Shown here: positions 38,740-51,783 of the stretch, piece after piece
How the letters are laid out: each line of letters begins with the position of its first letter
Numbering within the stretch: position 1 is the first letter of the stretch
NCBI GenBank assembly: GCA_021397835.1
Contig: JAJFZO010000882.1
Coordinates: 2,112,501-2,176,500, forward strand
Reading direction: 5' to 3'
Length of the DNA stretch: 64,000 bases
Origin: Moringa oleifera
Lineage: Eukaryota > Streptophyta > Magnoliopsida > Brassicales > Moringaceae
Made by a program: the position numbers and the translations under genes
Notes under the pieces: model-generated
Databases searched by the model: none
Seen by the model: only the letters and a program-made list of their open reading frames with translations
What the model was told of the DNA's origin: nothing

Positions 38740-41660
38740 CTTGGCATTAAACTCAATGTTTAATTTGAAATGAACTTCATAATGAAGGATTGTCTCGTAA
38801 TTTCGCAATTAATTTTGGTATGTATGGGAATAGATTTTACTTCAAAATAAAATTTCACACTAAATATTAATATTATGAATTATAGTTTACTTAAAAAAAC
38901 CTCCATAATTATTGTTTGTATCGTGGTGCTAGATTTTATTCAAATTGAATTTCATATTAAACACTAGTTTGGTGATTTCACAATTATAGTGAATAAATAA
39001 TCTTATGATGATTGTACATCAAATATCGTAACTATACGTTAAACAGTCAACATTAATATGATGATTGAGTAATAACTATTAATTATTATTGTCATTCTTA
39101 TGATTGTACAATGAATGTTTAATTTTGTGACTGTTTGATTTTACAAATAAATATTAATTTTATAAATTTATAATAAATATTATTTTTGTAATTTAAAAAT
39201 TAATATTAATTTAGTAATTTTATTATGAATAATAATATGTTAATTTTACAATAATGTTAATTTTGTGACTTTATGGTGAATGCTAATCTTATAATTCTAT
39301 ATTAAACGTTAATATCGTAGTTACGCAATGAGCATTAATTTTGTTACTTCATAGTGAACATTAAATATCTTAATTCTAATGTAAATTTTAATTTTGTAAC
39401 TATGTGATAAACATTTATGTCATAATATATTTTACTTTAAATGAAACTTTCTTAAAAAAAAGTTACTCTAATTTTTGTAGTTTTTACTTTACATTGAATA
39501 TTATAATGAATGTTAAATCTTATAATTATACAATAAACATGAATTTCATACAATAGACGCTAATCTTATGACTCACTTTGAACGTTGATCTCGTAAATAT
39601 ACTGTGCAGTTGATCATGTGCAGTGAACGTTAACCTTGTTACTTTACAGTGAATGATAATCACATGACTCCAAAATAGACATTGCTCTCATGACTGTACA
39701 TCAAACGTGGATTTCATGACTCTGTACCAAATGCTAATCTTATGACTCTTCATCGAACGTGAATCTCATGACTCTAAAGTAAACGTTAACATTGTGACTC
39801 TAGAATGAATATTAATCTCTTGACTTCATAGTAAACGTTAATCTTGTGAGTCTAAAGTATACGTTACTCTCGTGACTCTGCATCGTGACTCTACATCGAA
39901 CGTGAATCTCATGATTCCAAAGTGAATACTAACATTGTGACTCTACAATGAATATTAATCTCATAATTTCACAAATAATGTTAATCTTGTGAGTTCAAAG
40001 TAGATGTTACTCCTGTGACTCTGTACTGCATCGAACGTGAATCTCATGACTCTACAATGAACGCTAACATCGTAACTCTATAATGAATATTAATCTCAAC
40101 TTCATAATGAACGTTAATTTTATGAATCCAAAGTAGACATTACTCTCATGACTTTACATTGAATGTAAATCTTACAACTCTAAACTGAATGTTAACTTTG
40201 CGATTCTGCATCGAATGTGAATTTCATAATTCTAAAGTGAATGTTAACATCATGACTCTAAAATAAATGTTAATATCATGACTATGCAATGAACGTTTAT
40301 CCCATAATTTTACAATGACTTCAAAGTAAACGTTACTCTCATGGCTTTAAATCGAATGTGAATCTCATAATTCTACAATAAATGCTAATATCATAACTTT
40401 ATAGTAAACGTTAATTTTGTGATTTTATAGTAAAAGTTAATCTTATGTATGCAAAATGAATGATGACTGTCTCACTTCATAATAAACATTAAATCTTTTG
40501 ATTCTAATGCAAAATTTAATTTTATATTTTGCAATTAACATTAATATCATGATTAAATTTTATTAAAAATTATTAATCTTAACATATCAAATGTTACTTT
40601 ACGTTGAATTTCATGATGAATGTTAATCTTATAATTATGCAGTAAATATAAAGCTTACGATCCTACAAGGAAGACTAGCATCATAACTCTATGATGAACA
40701 TTAGTCCTGTGAATTTTTAGTGAATATTGATCTCGTGACTTTACAATAAATGACAATCTCATGAGCTCAAAGTAGACGTTACTTGTAACTATACATCAAA
40801 TGTGAATTTCATGACTTTACACTGAATGTTAATCTCATGACTGAGCATCAAACGTGAATTCCATGACTCTATAATGAAACTTTAACATTGTGACTCCACA
40901 ATGAACGTTATCTCGTGATTTCACAACGAATGTTTATCTCGTGAGTCTAAGCAGACAACACTCTCATGACTCAATATTGATCGTGAATCTCACGACCCTA
41001 AACTAAATGTTAACCTCGTAACTTTGCATCAAATGTGAATAATCATGAGTCTAAACTGAAATGCTAACATTATGATTCTACAATGAACGTTAATCTTATG
41101 ACTTTACATTAGATATTAATCTTATGACTCTAAAGAAAACATTACTCTCACGACTGTGTATCGAACGTGAATTTTATGACTTTACAGTGAATGCTAATAT
41201 TGTGATTTTATAATGAATGTTAATCTTATGACTTTACAATAAATGTTAATCTCATGATTTTAACGTAAATTTTGGTCTTTTAACTTTGCATCAAATGTGC
41301 ATTTTCATGATTTTAGTGAACGTTAATATCATAATTGGCAATAAACATTAACCTAGTGTGACTTTATATTATTGTTAGTCTCATGACATCACAAGGAGTA
41401 TTAACTTTACAATTTTATCGTAAATGTTAATTTCATGAGTCTATATTAAACGTAAATGCGATCACTCTGCATCGAATGTTAATTGTTTGATTTTATTATA
41501 AATTTATTTTCATAATGAATATTTATTTGATTATTTTAAATTTTACTCGTAACTAAATTTAGTAATAAATGTTAATATGATAGCTATATAGTCAACGTTA
41601 ATTTTATATTTAAAACATTAAAATATCATGATCATATTTTATTTTAAGTTAAAAACTATG
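38740..41660. repeat. Decayed 26-bp tandem satellite with higher-order structure
   Basis: About 3 kb of head-to-tail monomers of 26 bp. The monomer reads GTGACTCTACAATG followed by AACGTTAATCTC. Exact register is visible at 39794-40100, where successive units are 26 bases apart apart from one 13-base half unit. Monomer types recur in order: a CATCGAACGTGAATCTC type, an AAAGTGAACGCTAACATT type, a CAATGAATATTAATCTC type, a CAATGAACGTTAATCTT type and an AAAGTAGACGTTACTCTC type, giving a composite period of 130-143 bp there and about 180 bp elsewhere. The core, about 39,560-41,250, is clear; both edges decay into A/T-rich sequence. Confidence 0.9.
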
Positions 41661-43799
41661 AGGTAATTATTAATTTTTTGAAATTATATATTATTTATAA
41701 TCATATTCAAACATTAATTTCATAATTAAGTTGTGCTTTAAATCAACACCCAATGCAACTATTTATTTTATAATCTCTAAAACAAAACTACAATTTTTGA
41801 AAAATAAAAAGTCATATTAAATTTGTTGTCATAAGAATATTGTTATAAATAAAAGTATTATATCTTATTGGTATTAAAAAATGTGTGAGATTAATAATTT
41901 TTGAAAACTAATTAATAAATTAAAATAATAAATAATACAAAACATGAAAATAAAATACAACAAATGAAGATTTAGGCTGTTAAATAATTGATTAATTAAA
42001 GAAGATAAGATTGTAAATAATAATTTAATTGCATGCCATAAAAAGGGCCCTAGTAGAGCCTACAATTGATGAAGTGGAGTAAGAGTTGGTGAATTATGCT
42101 AAGTTTAGAAGGGACAGAAGGAGTGAAAGTGTTGACCATGTCACGCAAAGAAACCGATCTCTAATCATAACAAATTATTTGAATTGGGAGATGTCCTAAT
42201 CATTGTGTCAATGCTTTAATCAATGGATACAAAGCCACAATTGAAGATCATGAATGTAATGCTAATCACCCATGTGGGATCCATCTCAAAGTTAATTTGG
42301 TATACTAAATAGCACCATTAGGGTTTTTGGTGTTTAGTGTTTGAAATTCAAATTCGAAAAAAGCCGAAGCAAAAATATCGTTTTAAATGGCATATAAACA
42401 GTTAAATTGAATATAAACATCTAATTCAAGTTAAATAGTACGAGGCTACGTGAACAAATTTTGTTTGATATTATTTTAAATTCAAATTTTTTTATTAATT
42501 TGAAGTGATATTTTTTAAATGATAAGATATGATAATTTAATATAATAAATAATTTTGATTATTATTTTTTAATAATAATAATATAATTAATTACAAAAAT
42601 ACTTTTTAATATTTTTATTAAAAAATTAACATGAACCAAATCAACAAATAATCTTAATCATTACTTATACTTTTTACATTATAAATACTATTCAATATTA
42701 AAAATGTAGCAAATAACAATATTTTATCATTTACATAAGATCTACGAGTTAAATTATATAAGATCAGTACATAATTATTATTTTTATTGCCTAAAAAAAT
42801 TAAAACATGTTTTAAATAAATGGGTATTGAAATTAATTTTTAACTTAATCAATTTAAAAAAAAACATTTGTGATTTTTGCAATTGATCTTTAAAATGAAT
42901 TGCACGAGCTAATTTTAGTGACTAGCGACCAATTTCTGATGAAATTAGAAAAGGCAATTGCATTATGACAAGACTAGGGTTTTGCTGTTGATGATTATTG
43001 GACTCATAATACCTCTCATTGACCTCAATCTCTCATTCGTATAGCAAATGCATTGACACAATTTACCTTACCATATTTTCCCTTTTTGACTCTTGTTTTC
43101 AAATACCCATCTCTCCAATCTCTCTTTCGGCTCATCATTTTGACACTATCGGCTTATTTACTAATAAAATTTGAGCTTTGAATTTCAAATTTGACATATA
43201 ACCTATTGGATCGAACCATTTTTGAATTAGGAAGACCTATCATGATTTGTTTCAATTATAGAATTTATGGTTTTGTGAATTTTGTCAAAAAAAAGTTTAT
43301 TTTATTGGGTTTTGTTTAGATTAATAAGTTCGATCATGATGGTATTGTATTTTAAGTTTGTGTCACATAAATATTGTCAGTTTTGAATTTTTTTGTATCA
43401 TTTTGAAAAATGTTTATGATTGCAAGTATGTAAAAAATTAATATATATGAAATATGAGAGTTGAATTATATATATATTTTTATATATAATGTAATAACAA
43501 GAATTATTGATTAATTATTTTTGTACATTTTTATAATTATGTAATTGAAAATATTATTTATTGAGTAATATAAAGGAACCATTAAAATAAAAAAAATTTG
43601 TATTTATGTTTTAATTTATTGGCTATTTGAAGTCTTGAAGTTATTTGAAATTGTGTGTACAAAAATGGCTGAAGGCCTGATAAGCAAATCACATTATTTT
43701 AGTTCAAAATTAAACCAAAGACTTAGACAGAGGTTGCAGGTGGGTTACCCAGAAGGACAAATGTCTCTCCTACCACTGGCCCATCTTCCTCCAGTTGTT

Positions 43800-44203
43800 T
43801 TCACATCTCAGCTCTCTCTCTCCCTCTCTCTCTCACCTCTCCCTCTGCTCTCTCTCTCTTTCTCTGCGTCTGTCTCTTTCTCGCGGATTTCATATTATTT
43901 TTTTTTTGAAGCTGTCTCAAAGTGACCCTGAAACCTTAATAAAAGCAGCTTGTCTTCAACATTCTCTACTACTCTTTCTCTCTCTATCTGTTTTTCTCTC
44001 TCTTTCTCTCTTTTTTCCCTTCTTTTTTACTGGGTCCCTGGCCTTCTCGCTTCTTCTCTGCAATCCCCAACTTGGGTCATTATTAAATCTTCCTTAAGCA
44101 GCAAATACTCCATTCCCTCATCAAGTACCCGCAACCCTCTTCTCTCTATTTTTTCTATCCATCTCTCCTCTCCTTCTCTTTGTCTATTTCTGGGGTTTTG
44201 CGC
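43800..44203 (+). promoter_or_regulatory. CT-rich leader of the unknown gene
   Basis: Dense CTCTCT tracts at 43811-43880 and 43970-44025 precede the ATG at 44204. Such Y-patch/CT leaders are common near plant transcription starts. Ser/Leu/Phe-rich open frames here are artefacts of the repeat. Confidence 0.6.
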
Positions 44204-45935
44204 ATGGCTGAGCCTTCGCTGGACGACGCGGAGTTCTGGCTCCCTTCTCAGTTTCTCACCGACGACGATATACTCGTGGACAAGAATAACCTCAAGAAGA
44301 ACGGCGTCGGTAGCGGGTTCTTAAAGAGTCGTCTCAACTTTCCGACTGAGTTCCCTTACCAGTTCGACTCCCTTGACTCGCTTGGCTCCTCTTCTGCTCT
44401 CAGCTCCCCTGTTGAGTCGCTCGTTGGCTCCACCGAGACTGACAGCAGCGACGAGGAAGATTTTCTCGCCGGGTTAACTCGCCGGCTCGCTCTTTCGAAT
44501 CATAGACTCGCTGTCCCAGGTCTCACTCAGGACAAAATTGAAGTAAGCTGTAGTTTCTTATGCTGTCTAGGATTTGTAGTTGATTCATCTTTTCTTTTTG
44601 CAGTAGTACTGGGTTGTAATTTTTTTTTTGGGTTTTCTTCTTCACTCAGGAGAAGAGCCGAGTCATGGCGAGTTCGCCGCAGTCGACGCTAAGTGGAGTC
44701 GGCAGCTGGTCCGTGTCGAGCAATGGGAGCCCGAATGGACCCTCACAGGTGTCGTCGCCACCAACGACGCCATTTGGCGGTAAAGACGACACATGGGATC
44801 TGATATACGCGGCTGCTGGTCAAGTAGCGAGGCTGAAGATGAGCAACGAGGGACCCGTGAAATACGTAAATCAACAAGGCAAAGGTCTTCTTGGCCCTCC
44901 TCGGGCCCCGAATCCCGTGCCTCTGGTGAAGAATCCGAACTCTGGCCTTTGCTATAACCAGAGCTTCTCTCGCAATCTTGCACAGACAAATCAGGTAAGC
45001 TTTTTTGAAGAGTTCATTTCTAGTCCTTTGAGTCCGAACAGAGCACTTGCGGGCTCCTTGTTTTCTGATTTGATTTGGGGTTTTCATGGTTTTCTCACGT
45101 TTCCCCTTTTCCTGTTGCAGTATATGAGGCAGGAGCTGGTGATGAAGCAACAGTGCGCTTCAGCCATGGAAGGACAAGTCAGGGGTTCTTGGCAAGCACA
45201 GCAGCCGCAGCAACAGATCCAAAGGGGAGAGTGTAATCTTGTGGGTTATGAGAACAGGAGATGTGGACGGCCTCTGGGTCTGCCTCAATCCGCTTGGCCT
45301 CCTCTGCAACAACAGCACCAGAAACAGCACGAGCTACCGCCGCAGCCACAACCACAGCCACAGCACTCTGGCCCTGGCATGCGAGCAGTTTTCCTCGGTG
45401 GATCTGGTGTCAAAAGGGAGTGTGCCGGCACCGGTGTTTTCTTGCCTCGAAGATACGGAAACCCGCCTGATACGCGCAAGAAAGCAGGTATACATCGTTT
45501 TTGTTTAGTTACTTTTGACTTTTGTTGCGCTTGTTTTGGACAGATTTGTTCAACTTCTCTCTTGGATTGTTTATAATTTCTCTTCTTTCTGATTCTCTTT
45601 CACGGCTACCTGCTCTGGTCTTCATAGGTTGCTCTACTGTTCTCCTTCCGGCAAGGGTAGTTCAAGCTCTGAATCTGAACTTCGATGACATGAATGGTTA
45701 TTCTCAGCCGCGCTTCAACCCTGCTTTTGCCCAAGATTTCGGTAGGCAAACAAGGGCTACACGTTTTTAGTGTTCTTTCTGTGGAATTAATGGTCACTAT
45801 TAATTTTCTGGGTATTCTTTTTCAGATGGTTTGATAGCAAGAAGAAATTCTCTTCTTACGCAGCAAAAGCGAAGCTTCAGGCCTGATGGTACTCTCAGCC
45901 ATGAGAAACGCCTGCCTCAGGAGTGGACATATTGA
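44204..45935 (+). CDS. Conserved plant protein of unknown function, Ser- and Gln-rich
   Basis: I do not recognise a named family, though the gene structure is convincing. Five exons: 44204-44542, 44650-44994, 45121-45487, 45628-45741 and 45826-45935, giving 424 residues. The N-terminus MAEPSLDDAEFWLPSQFLTD is acidic, followed by a Ser-rich stretch with VESLVGSTETDSSDEEDFLA. The middle has DDTWDLIYAAAGQVARLK. A Gln/Pro/His-rich region at about residues 245-300 resembles disordered transcriptional co-regulators. A conserved-looking block follows: GTGVFLPRRYGNPPDTRKKA, then GCSTVLLPARVVQALNLNFD, which looks like the functional core. It ends in LPQEWTY. No membrane segment, signal peptide or enzyme motif is seen. 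A nuclear or regulatory role is only a guess from composition. Confidence 0.85.
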
Positions 45936-46499
45936 CCCCATGAATTCAGTGTTCTTTTGTTGGATTTGAAAGGTTGCAGTATAAAGACAGTAGTTTCAGT
46001 TTCTGATAGATAAATGGGTATTTGATATTTCTCTATAAGGAAAGAGATTCAAGAATGTGTGTGTAGCTTAGGAGCAATAACAGATACTGGGTTCTCTTCT
46101 TTTCTCTCTGGTATTGTAGGTTTGGGTACTAGCTATAGAACAAATAGGAAGCAAGAGTATTTTGGGAAGAGGGTGCTTTTCTTTTTTTCTTTGCTGTAAT
46201 AAAGCTGGTTTTCTCTTCTAAGTTATTGCGAGGGAAAATGGGTTTATCTTCAAATTTGGGAATTCCCTGTTGATTCTGGGAAAAAGATTGTAATGGAAAT
46301 TGCAGAAGAGGAATCCACACCCTCTTGTTGTAATATCACTTCGGCTGGCAAGGTCATTCTAATAAGAAAAGGGCTTTTGTTTATCCAATTTGGCGCTTTT
46401 CAAATCTTCTCTCCCAGTTTTTTTATCTGTTTCAATTTCAGATCCTTCTCATCGCAAAAAGGAGAGTTCAAGCACTCTTAATGTGATGTTTTACGGCTT

Positions 46500-47195
46500 G
46501 TAAGCACATCAGCCTCTTTTCACAACGGAAAGCTGATGGACCCTTCAGTCCTAAGGTACCTTACAGTGTCCATTTTCTATAAATCTGTGATCTTTGAAGA
46601 CCGAAAGCAAAATTAATCGATACCCATTAATCGAAGGAGGAAACTGTTTGGTGGGTCCTGATTTAAGGCTTATGGGTATGTTAGTAGTACAGAAGCCTCA
46701 GGTTATTACAGTATCCATTGTCTACAAATCTGTGATCTTTAAGACCAACAACAGAATTAATCAATACCCATTAATCCAAGGACGAAACTGTTTGGTGGGT
46801 CCTGTGGGTATGTTACTGGTACTATTAATTACTTGATTAAGCTAATGTACCCTTCAAGTGTGGGGCATCCTGGTGCCCTACAACACCCATCATAGGGCAA
46901 CAACAAAATTAATCAATGCCCATTAATCCAAAGTGGAAACTGTTTAGTGGGTACAAAATTAAGGCTTATGGGTGTGTTAGTAGTACCAGTAGTCACTTTG
47001 ATTAAGCCGATAGATCCTTTAGTGTGGGACTTCTTGGTACCCTACACCGCCCATCATCTTCAAATCTGTAAATTTTGAAGGGCAACAAAAAACACCCATC
47101 AGTACCCATTAATCCAAGGAGGAAAATAATTTGTGGGTAGTGATTTAAGGCTTTTGGGTATGCTAATGTCACCAATTACTTTATTAACCTAAAGA
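46500..47195. repeat. Four-copy direct repeat, spacing 145-185 bp
   Basis: The marker string CCCATTAATC recurs at about 46623, 46768, 46919 and 47105. Each time it is preceded by an ATTAATC- or CATCAGTA-type stretch and followed by an AAGGAGGAAACTGTTTGGTG-like block, and then (not in copy 2) by AAGGCTTATGGGT. Copies also share AAATCTGTGATCTTT-like sequence upstream. Divergence between copies is moderate. No terminal inverted repeats were seen. Confidence 0.8.
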
Positions 47196-50100
47196 TGGAT
47201 AAAGAAGCAGCAGCTTGCTTCAGCGTGAAGCAGTGGTAGTGGGGACAGTGAAGATGGAGATATTATGTGTAGGAAAGGCATGGGGATTCGTTTTTGTGTC
47301 TGTTTTTCACGGGCCCACCTGTTGATCCTTCTTTGCGTTACTTTTCTTCTACACTGACTTTTTTTTTATTAAAAAATATAAATTTAATAAATATTATTTA
47401 ATTTCCAGGTTCAGTTTTTTTTTAAAAAATGAAAAAAATAAATAAAAGTCACTGAGAGACATCTCGGTAGGTGTGTTCTTTGTGCTTGCAGTGTTGACCA
47501 GGTCAACATTGTTATATATAGTATTTATCAGGAGTTAACCTTTTTGGCCTAAGTGAGTAATGCATTAAAGAAGGCACAAATTGATGAAAATTAAAAATAA
47601 AAAAGCTGAAATATTATTATAATTATATTATAATAAATAGAATAATAGATTGTTCTTGGAGGTTCAAGTTTTAATCAAATAATTAGAATAAATCATTGGG
47701 AAATGGGTAACTCATTATCATATTCAAAGAATCATACCCTAATATTCAAACAAACCCTAAAAACCCTCTTTGTTACTTCTGCTTGTTGGATGCAAGTGCA
47801 ATTAAGTGATGGGTAATTCACTTATTACCAATTAGAAAAATAATGATTTTAAATTGATATGATTTTATATTTATGTTTTTAATTAAAATTAATTATTTTA
47901 ATTTATTTTATTATATTAAAAATAAATAATAATATATATATATATACTATTGTGGCATCGATTGACTCAATCATAAATAATAGGATCTCAAGGTTGAACT
48001 TAGATTTTGTTGAAAAATTAAAAATAATTAAATTAAAAGTCTTGTATAATAAATTTAATTTAAATTTATTTATAAATATAAAAAATTAAACTATCATTAT
48101 TGTAAATTCAATTTTTTTAAGTCTAACATATATATAATTTATATTATCAAAAAATAGAAGAAATTATAAAATAATTTATGAGTTAAAAATTATTAAGAGA
48201 AATCGACTCAAAATGAAAATATAAATTTTATTTGATTCATTTTTAAGACGTTTTAACCACAAAAAATACTTTTAATTTTTTAATATAGTTTGAATTAAGA
48301 TCTAATTTAGATTAAATTTTAAAAAATTAAATACATAATTGATTCAATTGATACATCAAAATTTTAAATTAAAAATAAATATAGCTCAATATTTTATTTT
48401 TATTTTTATATTTACTCTCAATTTCATATTAACACTTTAAATATTATCATATGTTGTTTTGATTATGTTAATTTTCTAAAAAAGGGTATTAGTTTGTGTT
48501 CATCATAGTATAATAAAATAATCAAAATATATCTTATCAATCAATTTTAGTCAATTATCTATTAAAACCAACAATTTAATTTAAATCCTTTAAAAATTCA
48601 TTTATCTTTTTGGTATATCATTTAAATAAGTTACACTAATAAATATTTTTTAAAATAAAACAAACGATAAAAACTTATTTTCAATGTAAAATTAAATGAG
48701 TTTTTAATAAAACATTTAAAAATATTTTAATAATTTAAGATATCAATATAAAAAATAAAAAATTTGATTATTAATTTTATCAAATTATTACATATCATTA
48801 TTTTATAAAAAAACTTAATATAATTCAAATAAAAAAATTAATCCAACAGTGAGATGAAATTAGTGGAGGTTGGTTAGTGGGCATTAGTTTAAGCCTCTCT
48901 AACTCAATCTTTGTCCTGACAATCAACTGAGATAAGGGCCTTGTCTTGTGCCGCAAAACAAGGCAGGCTTAGTAAGCAACTAGCAAGCATGAGCAATTAA
49001 GAAATAATCATTGAATCAGACATAATTATCACTTATAATTAAACCCAAAAAAAAATATAAAATTAAGAAATGGGCTCTTTTTTTTTCTGGGTATTATTGT
49101 TAATGATTTCAGATCCCATTAATTATCACTTTGGTAAAAAAATAAGAGAAGGGTCAACATTAGGGCATCATGTTCCGGTTGCTAACGGAGTAAGTAATTA
49201 GGAATTTAGGTTTCTCGGATCTTCTCCGAGAAAGATTCATATAGTTGACTTTATATGTTTCATGATTAACCCTTTTTTAATAATTTATTTCAAGATTATG
49301 ACAAACTACATCAGATTTCAACAAAAAATTTTAATGATATTTGATCCGAGTTTTAAAATTTGTATCGTGTAAAATCATTTCATTTATTAGTACATAAAAT
49401 TTTTATTTTTTTATAAATTCATAGTTTTATTTTAAAATTTCTATTATTAATGTTATTTTAAATAAATAATATCTGTGAAGTATTATTATTACAAGTAGCA
49501 ACCTTATCAATTAAAAAAAAAGCTCATTATTATTAAAATTACAGGGATAAATGTAAAATAGAAATTTTAACTATATCTGTTTTTTAATTTAAATTTTGAT
49601 ATATTAATTAAATTAAACATATATTTAATATTTTAATTTGATTTAAACGTGATTACAAAAAATTAAGGATATTTTTTATTATTAAATGCTTAAAAAAGTA
49701 AGTCAACTAATTTTTTTATTTTAATTTAGAGTTAGTCTTTCAAATTCAAGCAATTTTTGAATTATGAATTATTTTTATAATTTTTTAAAATTATGATAAT
49801 TTAAATTTAAAAATACTTTAAAATTTAAAAATTTGTTATAATGGTAATTTAAATATTTTTATATTTTAAATATTTTTTATTAAAATTGATTGTATAATAT
49901 TTTTAATTTTTAGATTAATTTTAATTAAATTAAAATACTAAATGTAAATTGATACAATTGATATTAAAAAAATGAGTGTCATTTATCCATATTTTTATCC
50001 AAATCTTTATGACAGGTGGAAATTACTTGATGGGTCAAATAAAAAATAAGTAAGAGTGGGTGAGAAGTGGTTGGATAATTGGGGGCTATAAATCAAAATC

Positions 50101-50339
50101 TTTTACCAAAAGCATTGCTTGTATTGGTTTGTACAAAAATGGGGAGACTTTTCATTAAGCGAAAAAAGGTAAAATTGATCATTTAAGTAATTCATCCTTA
50201 ATTTAAAATTAAGGTTTTTATAATATATTATATTCACATCATTCTTAATAATATGTATAATATATTATATTCATACAAATTTTAATAATATTTGCAATAA
50301 AAAATATTATTAATAGTATTATAATGTTATTTTATGATT

Positions 50340-50760
50340 ATTATAGAGTTTGGCAACATGGGTTTTGATCAAAGCCCACTAGACAAATTGTTTGGTTATC
50401 AAATTAGATCACATAAACTATGTCTATGATGGACACAAAAAGTCCAATAAAATTGGGTCTCTTTGAAACTTTGTATCTATAAAAATTGCATCTTTAAATA
50501 TAATTTGGGTATATGCTAAGATTTTGATGTGAAATGTGACAAATCAAACCACAAGCTCAATCAAAAGTCCATTACATCATTGAGGATTGTAAGTTTACAA
50601 CAAAACCCAATGAGGCCATTTGGGCACAACAATGGGCCATTTGAACATAAAGATGGACTTAGTAAGATTATGACTCCAAGATTTAAGAGCTCATCATTGC
50701 AACAATTTGATTTAGATTTTTTTCTTCTTTATTTGCATTGTGTTGATTTAATTGATAAAA
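50340..50760. other. Balanced-composition stretch, possible transposon relic
   Basis: About 420 bp of normal complexity inside low-complexity AT DNA, with repeated AAGTCCA/GGCCCATT-type words. An 85-codon open frame (50529-50786) resembles no protein I know. A decayed LTR or internal retroelement piece is possible but unsupported. Confidence 0.25.
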
Positions 50761-51644
50761 AATATTTTGACAATTTATTGTATTGATGTAAAAAAATAAA
50801 CTAAAATTTTTTAATAATTTATTTTATTAAATTTCCATATCATAGTATTTGGAAAACACTTTTTGATTGATGAAGAGTCATAATGTCAAAAAATTTACAA
50901 AATAAAAGGGAAATTTTAATATTTGAATTAGTGTTTGCTTTGAAACAAACAAAAAAAATATATATATATAATTTAAATATTTATATTATATATTTTATAA
51001 AATTTGATGAAAAAAATATTTTTTTAAAATTTAATAGTATTTTCAATGAATATTTAAATAATTATAAAAATTATAAGTATATTAAGTATGTGCGTAAAAT
51101 TATTAATATTAAAACAATTATAAATAAAAATTTTATATTAAAAATTTAATAAAAATTTAAAATTTAAATATATATAATGTTTTTATAAATTTTAGTTTAA
51201 AATTATAAATAAAATACACATCTTATTATATAATTAATATTTTTTATTATAAAAAAATCATATCACTCCAATTGATCCCCAAATAGTTGTAGGACTATAG
51301 GACACAAGATTGTTATTCTTATCCCAAAAGACATAAATGCAAAAAAAGAGTTGGGGCCAGCTCACCATCCATCCAGAGAATTAATGGCTGATGCTGAAAG
51401 GAAAGTAAGAATCATAAATGGCTTTCGTAGTGTCATCTCATGGTAGTGAACAAATGAGGCTGCATGTGACTGCAGTACTGCCATTGGTAAAAAGCCTAAC
51501 AGGGCAGTTTACCCTGGAGAAAAATTCAGACAGAAACCTTACCCAACACTAAAAAAAATGGTGTGTAAGAAAAACTTGAGGGACACTATACCCTTCATGT
51601 TAAAATCATCCCATGTAAAAAGTTGCAACGTTGAGTTCATGTAG

Positions 51645-51650
51645 TTGACC
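51645..51650 (+). promoter_or_regulatory. W-box upstream of the first UGT
   Basis: TTGACC, the WRKY-binding core, 134 bp before the ATG at 51784. A single six-base match is weak evidence. Confidence 0.3.
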
Positions 51651-51783
51651 TCAGCTTGGTTTTATTTATTTATGTTTGAACAATATACCAAGAACTCTTC
51701 AATCCTTAGATCTTTTATTTTTCAGACAGGAGAACCCTTAATTAGCAAGAACTCTTCTCACTGCAGCAGCAAAGTGACCTTCC

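Larger units (their letters stand above)
31861..44203. other. Long gene-free AT-rich region
   Basis: More than 12 kb without a recognisable protein gene. Most is A/T-rich low-complexity DNA. It contains balanced-composition islands at about 32,440-32,900, 33,180-33,460, 34,620-35,030 and 36,760-37,640, and a decayed satellite at about 38,740-41,660. From about 43,760 it becomes the CT-rich leader of the next gene. Confidence 0.75.
45936..51783. other. Spacer: 3' UTR, repeats and AT-rich DNA
   Basis: Positions 45936 to about 46500 are the 3' UTR and flank of the unknown gene. Then comes a four-copy repeat (46500-47200). From 47350 to 51280 the DNA is mostly low-complexity AT, with balanced islands at about 48,840-49,250 and 50,340-50,760. 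The last 480 bp are the upstream region of the first UGT. No gene seen. Confidence 0.7.

Noticed and set aside
38740..41660. Short regular repeats as a CRISPR-like array
   Set aside because: The units abut directly with no unique spacers, and the DNA is from a plant nucleus.
43635..44324. Ser/Leu-rich open frames ahead of the unknown gene
   Set aside because: They translate the CT microsatellite leader; the real start is at 44204.
44663..45479. Antisense open frames across the unknown gene
   Set aside because: Shadows of exons 2 and 3, caused by GC-rich and CAG-rich coding sequence.
50883..51149. Lys/Asn/Ile-rich open frame of 88 codons
   Set aside because: Pure AT-driven composition; looks like random frame in low-complexity DNA.
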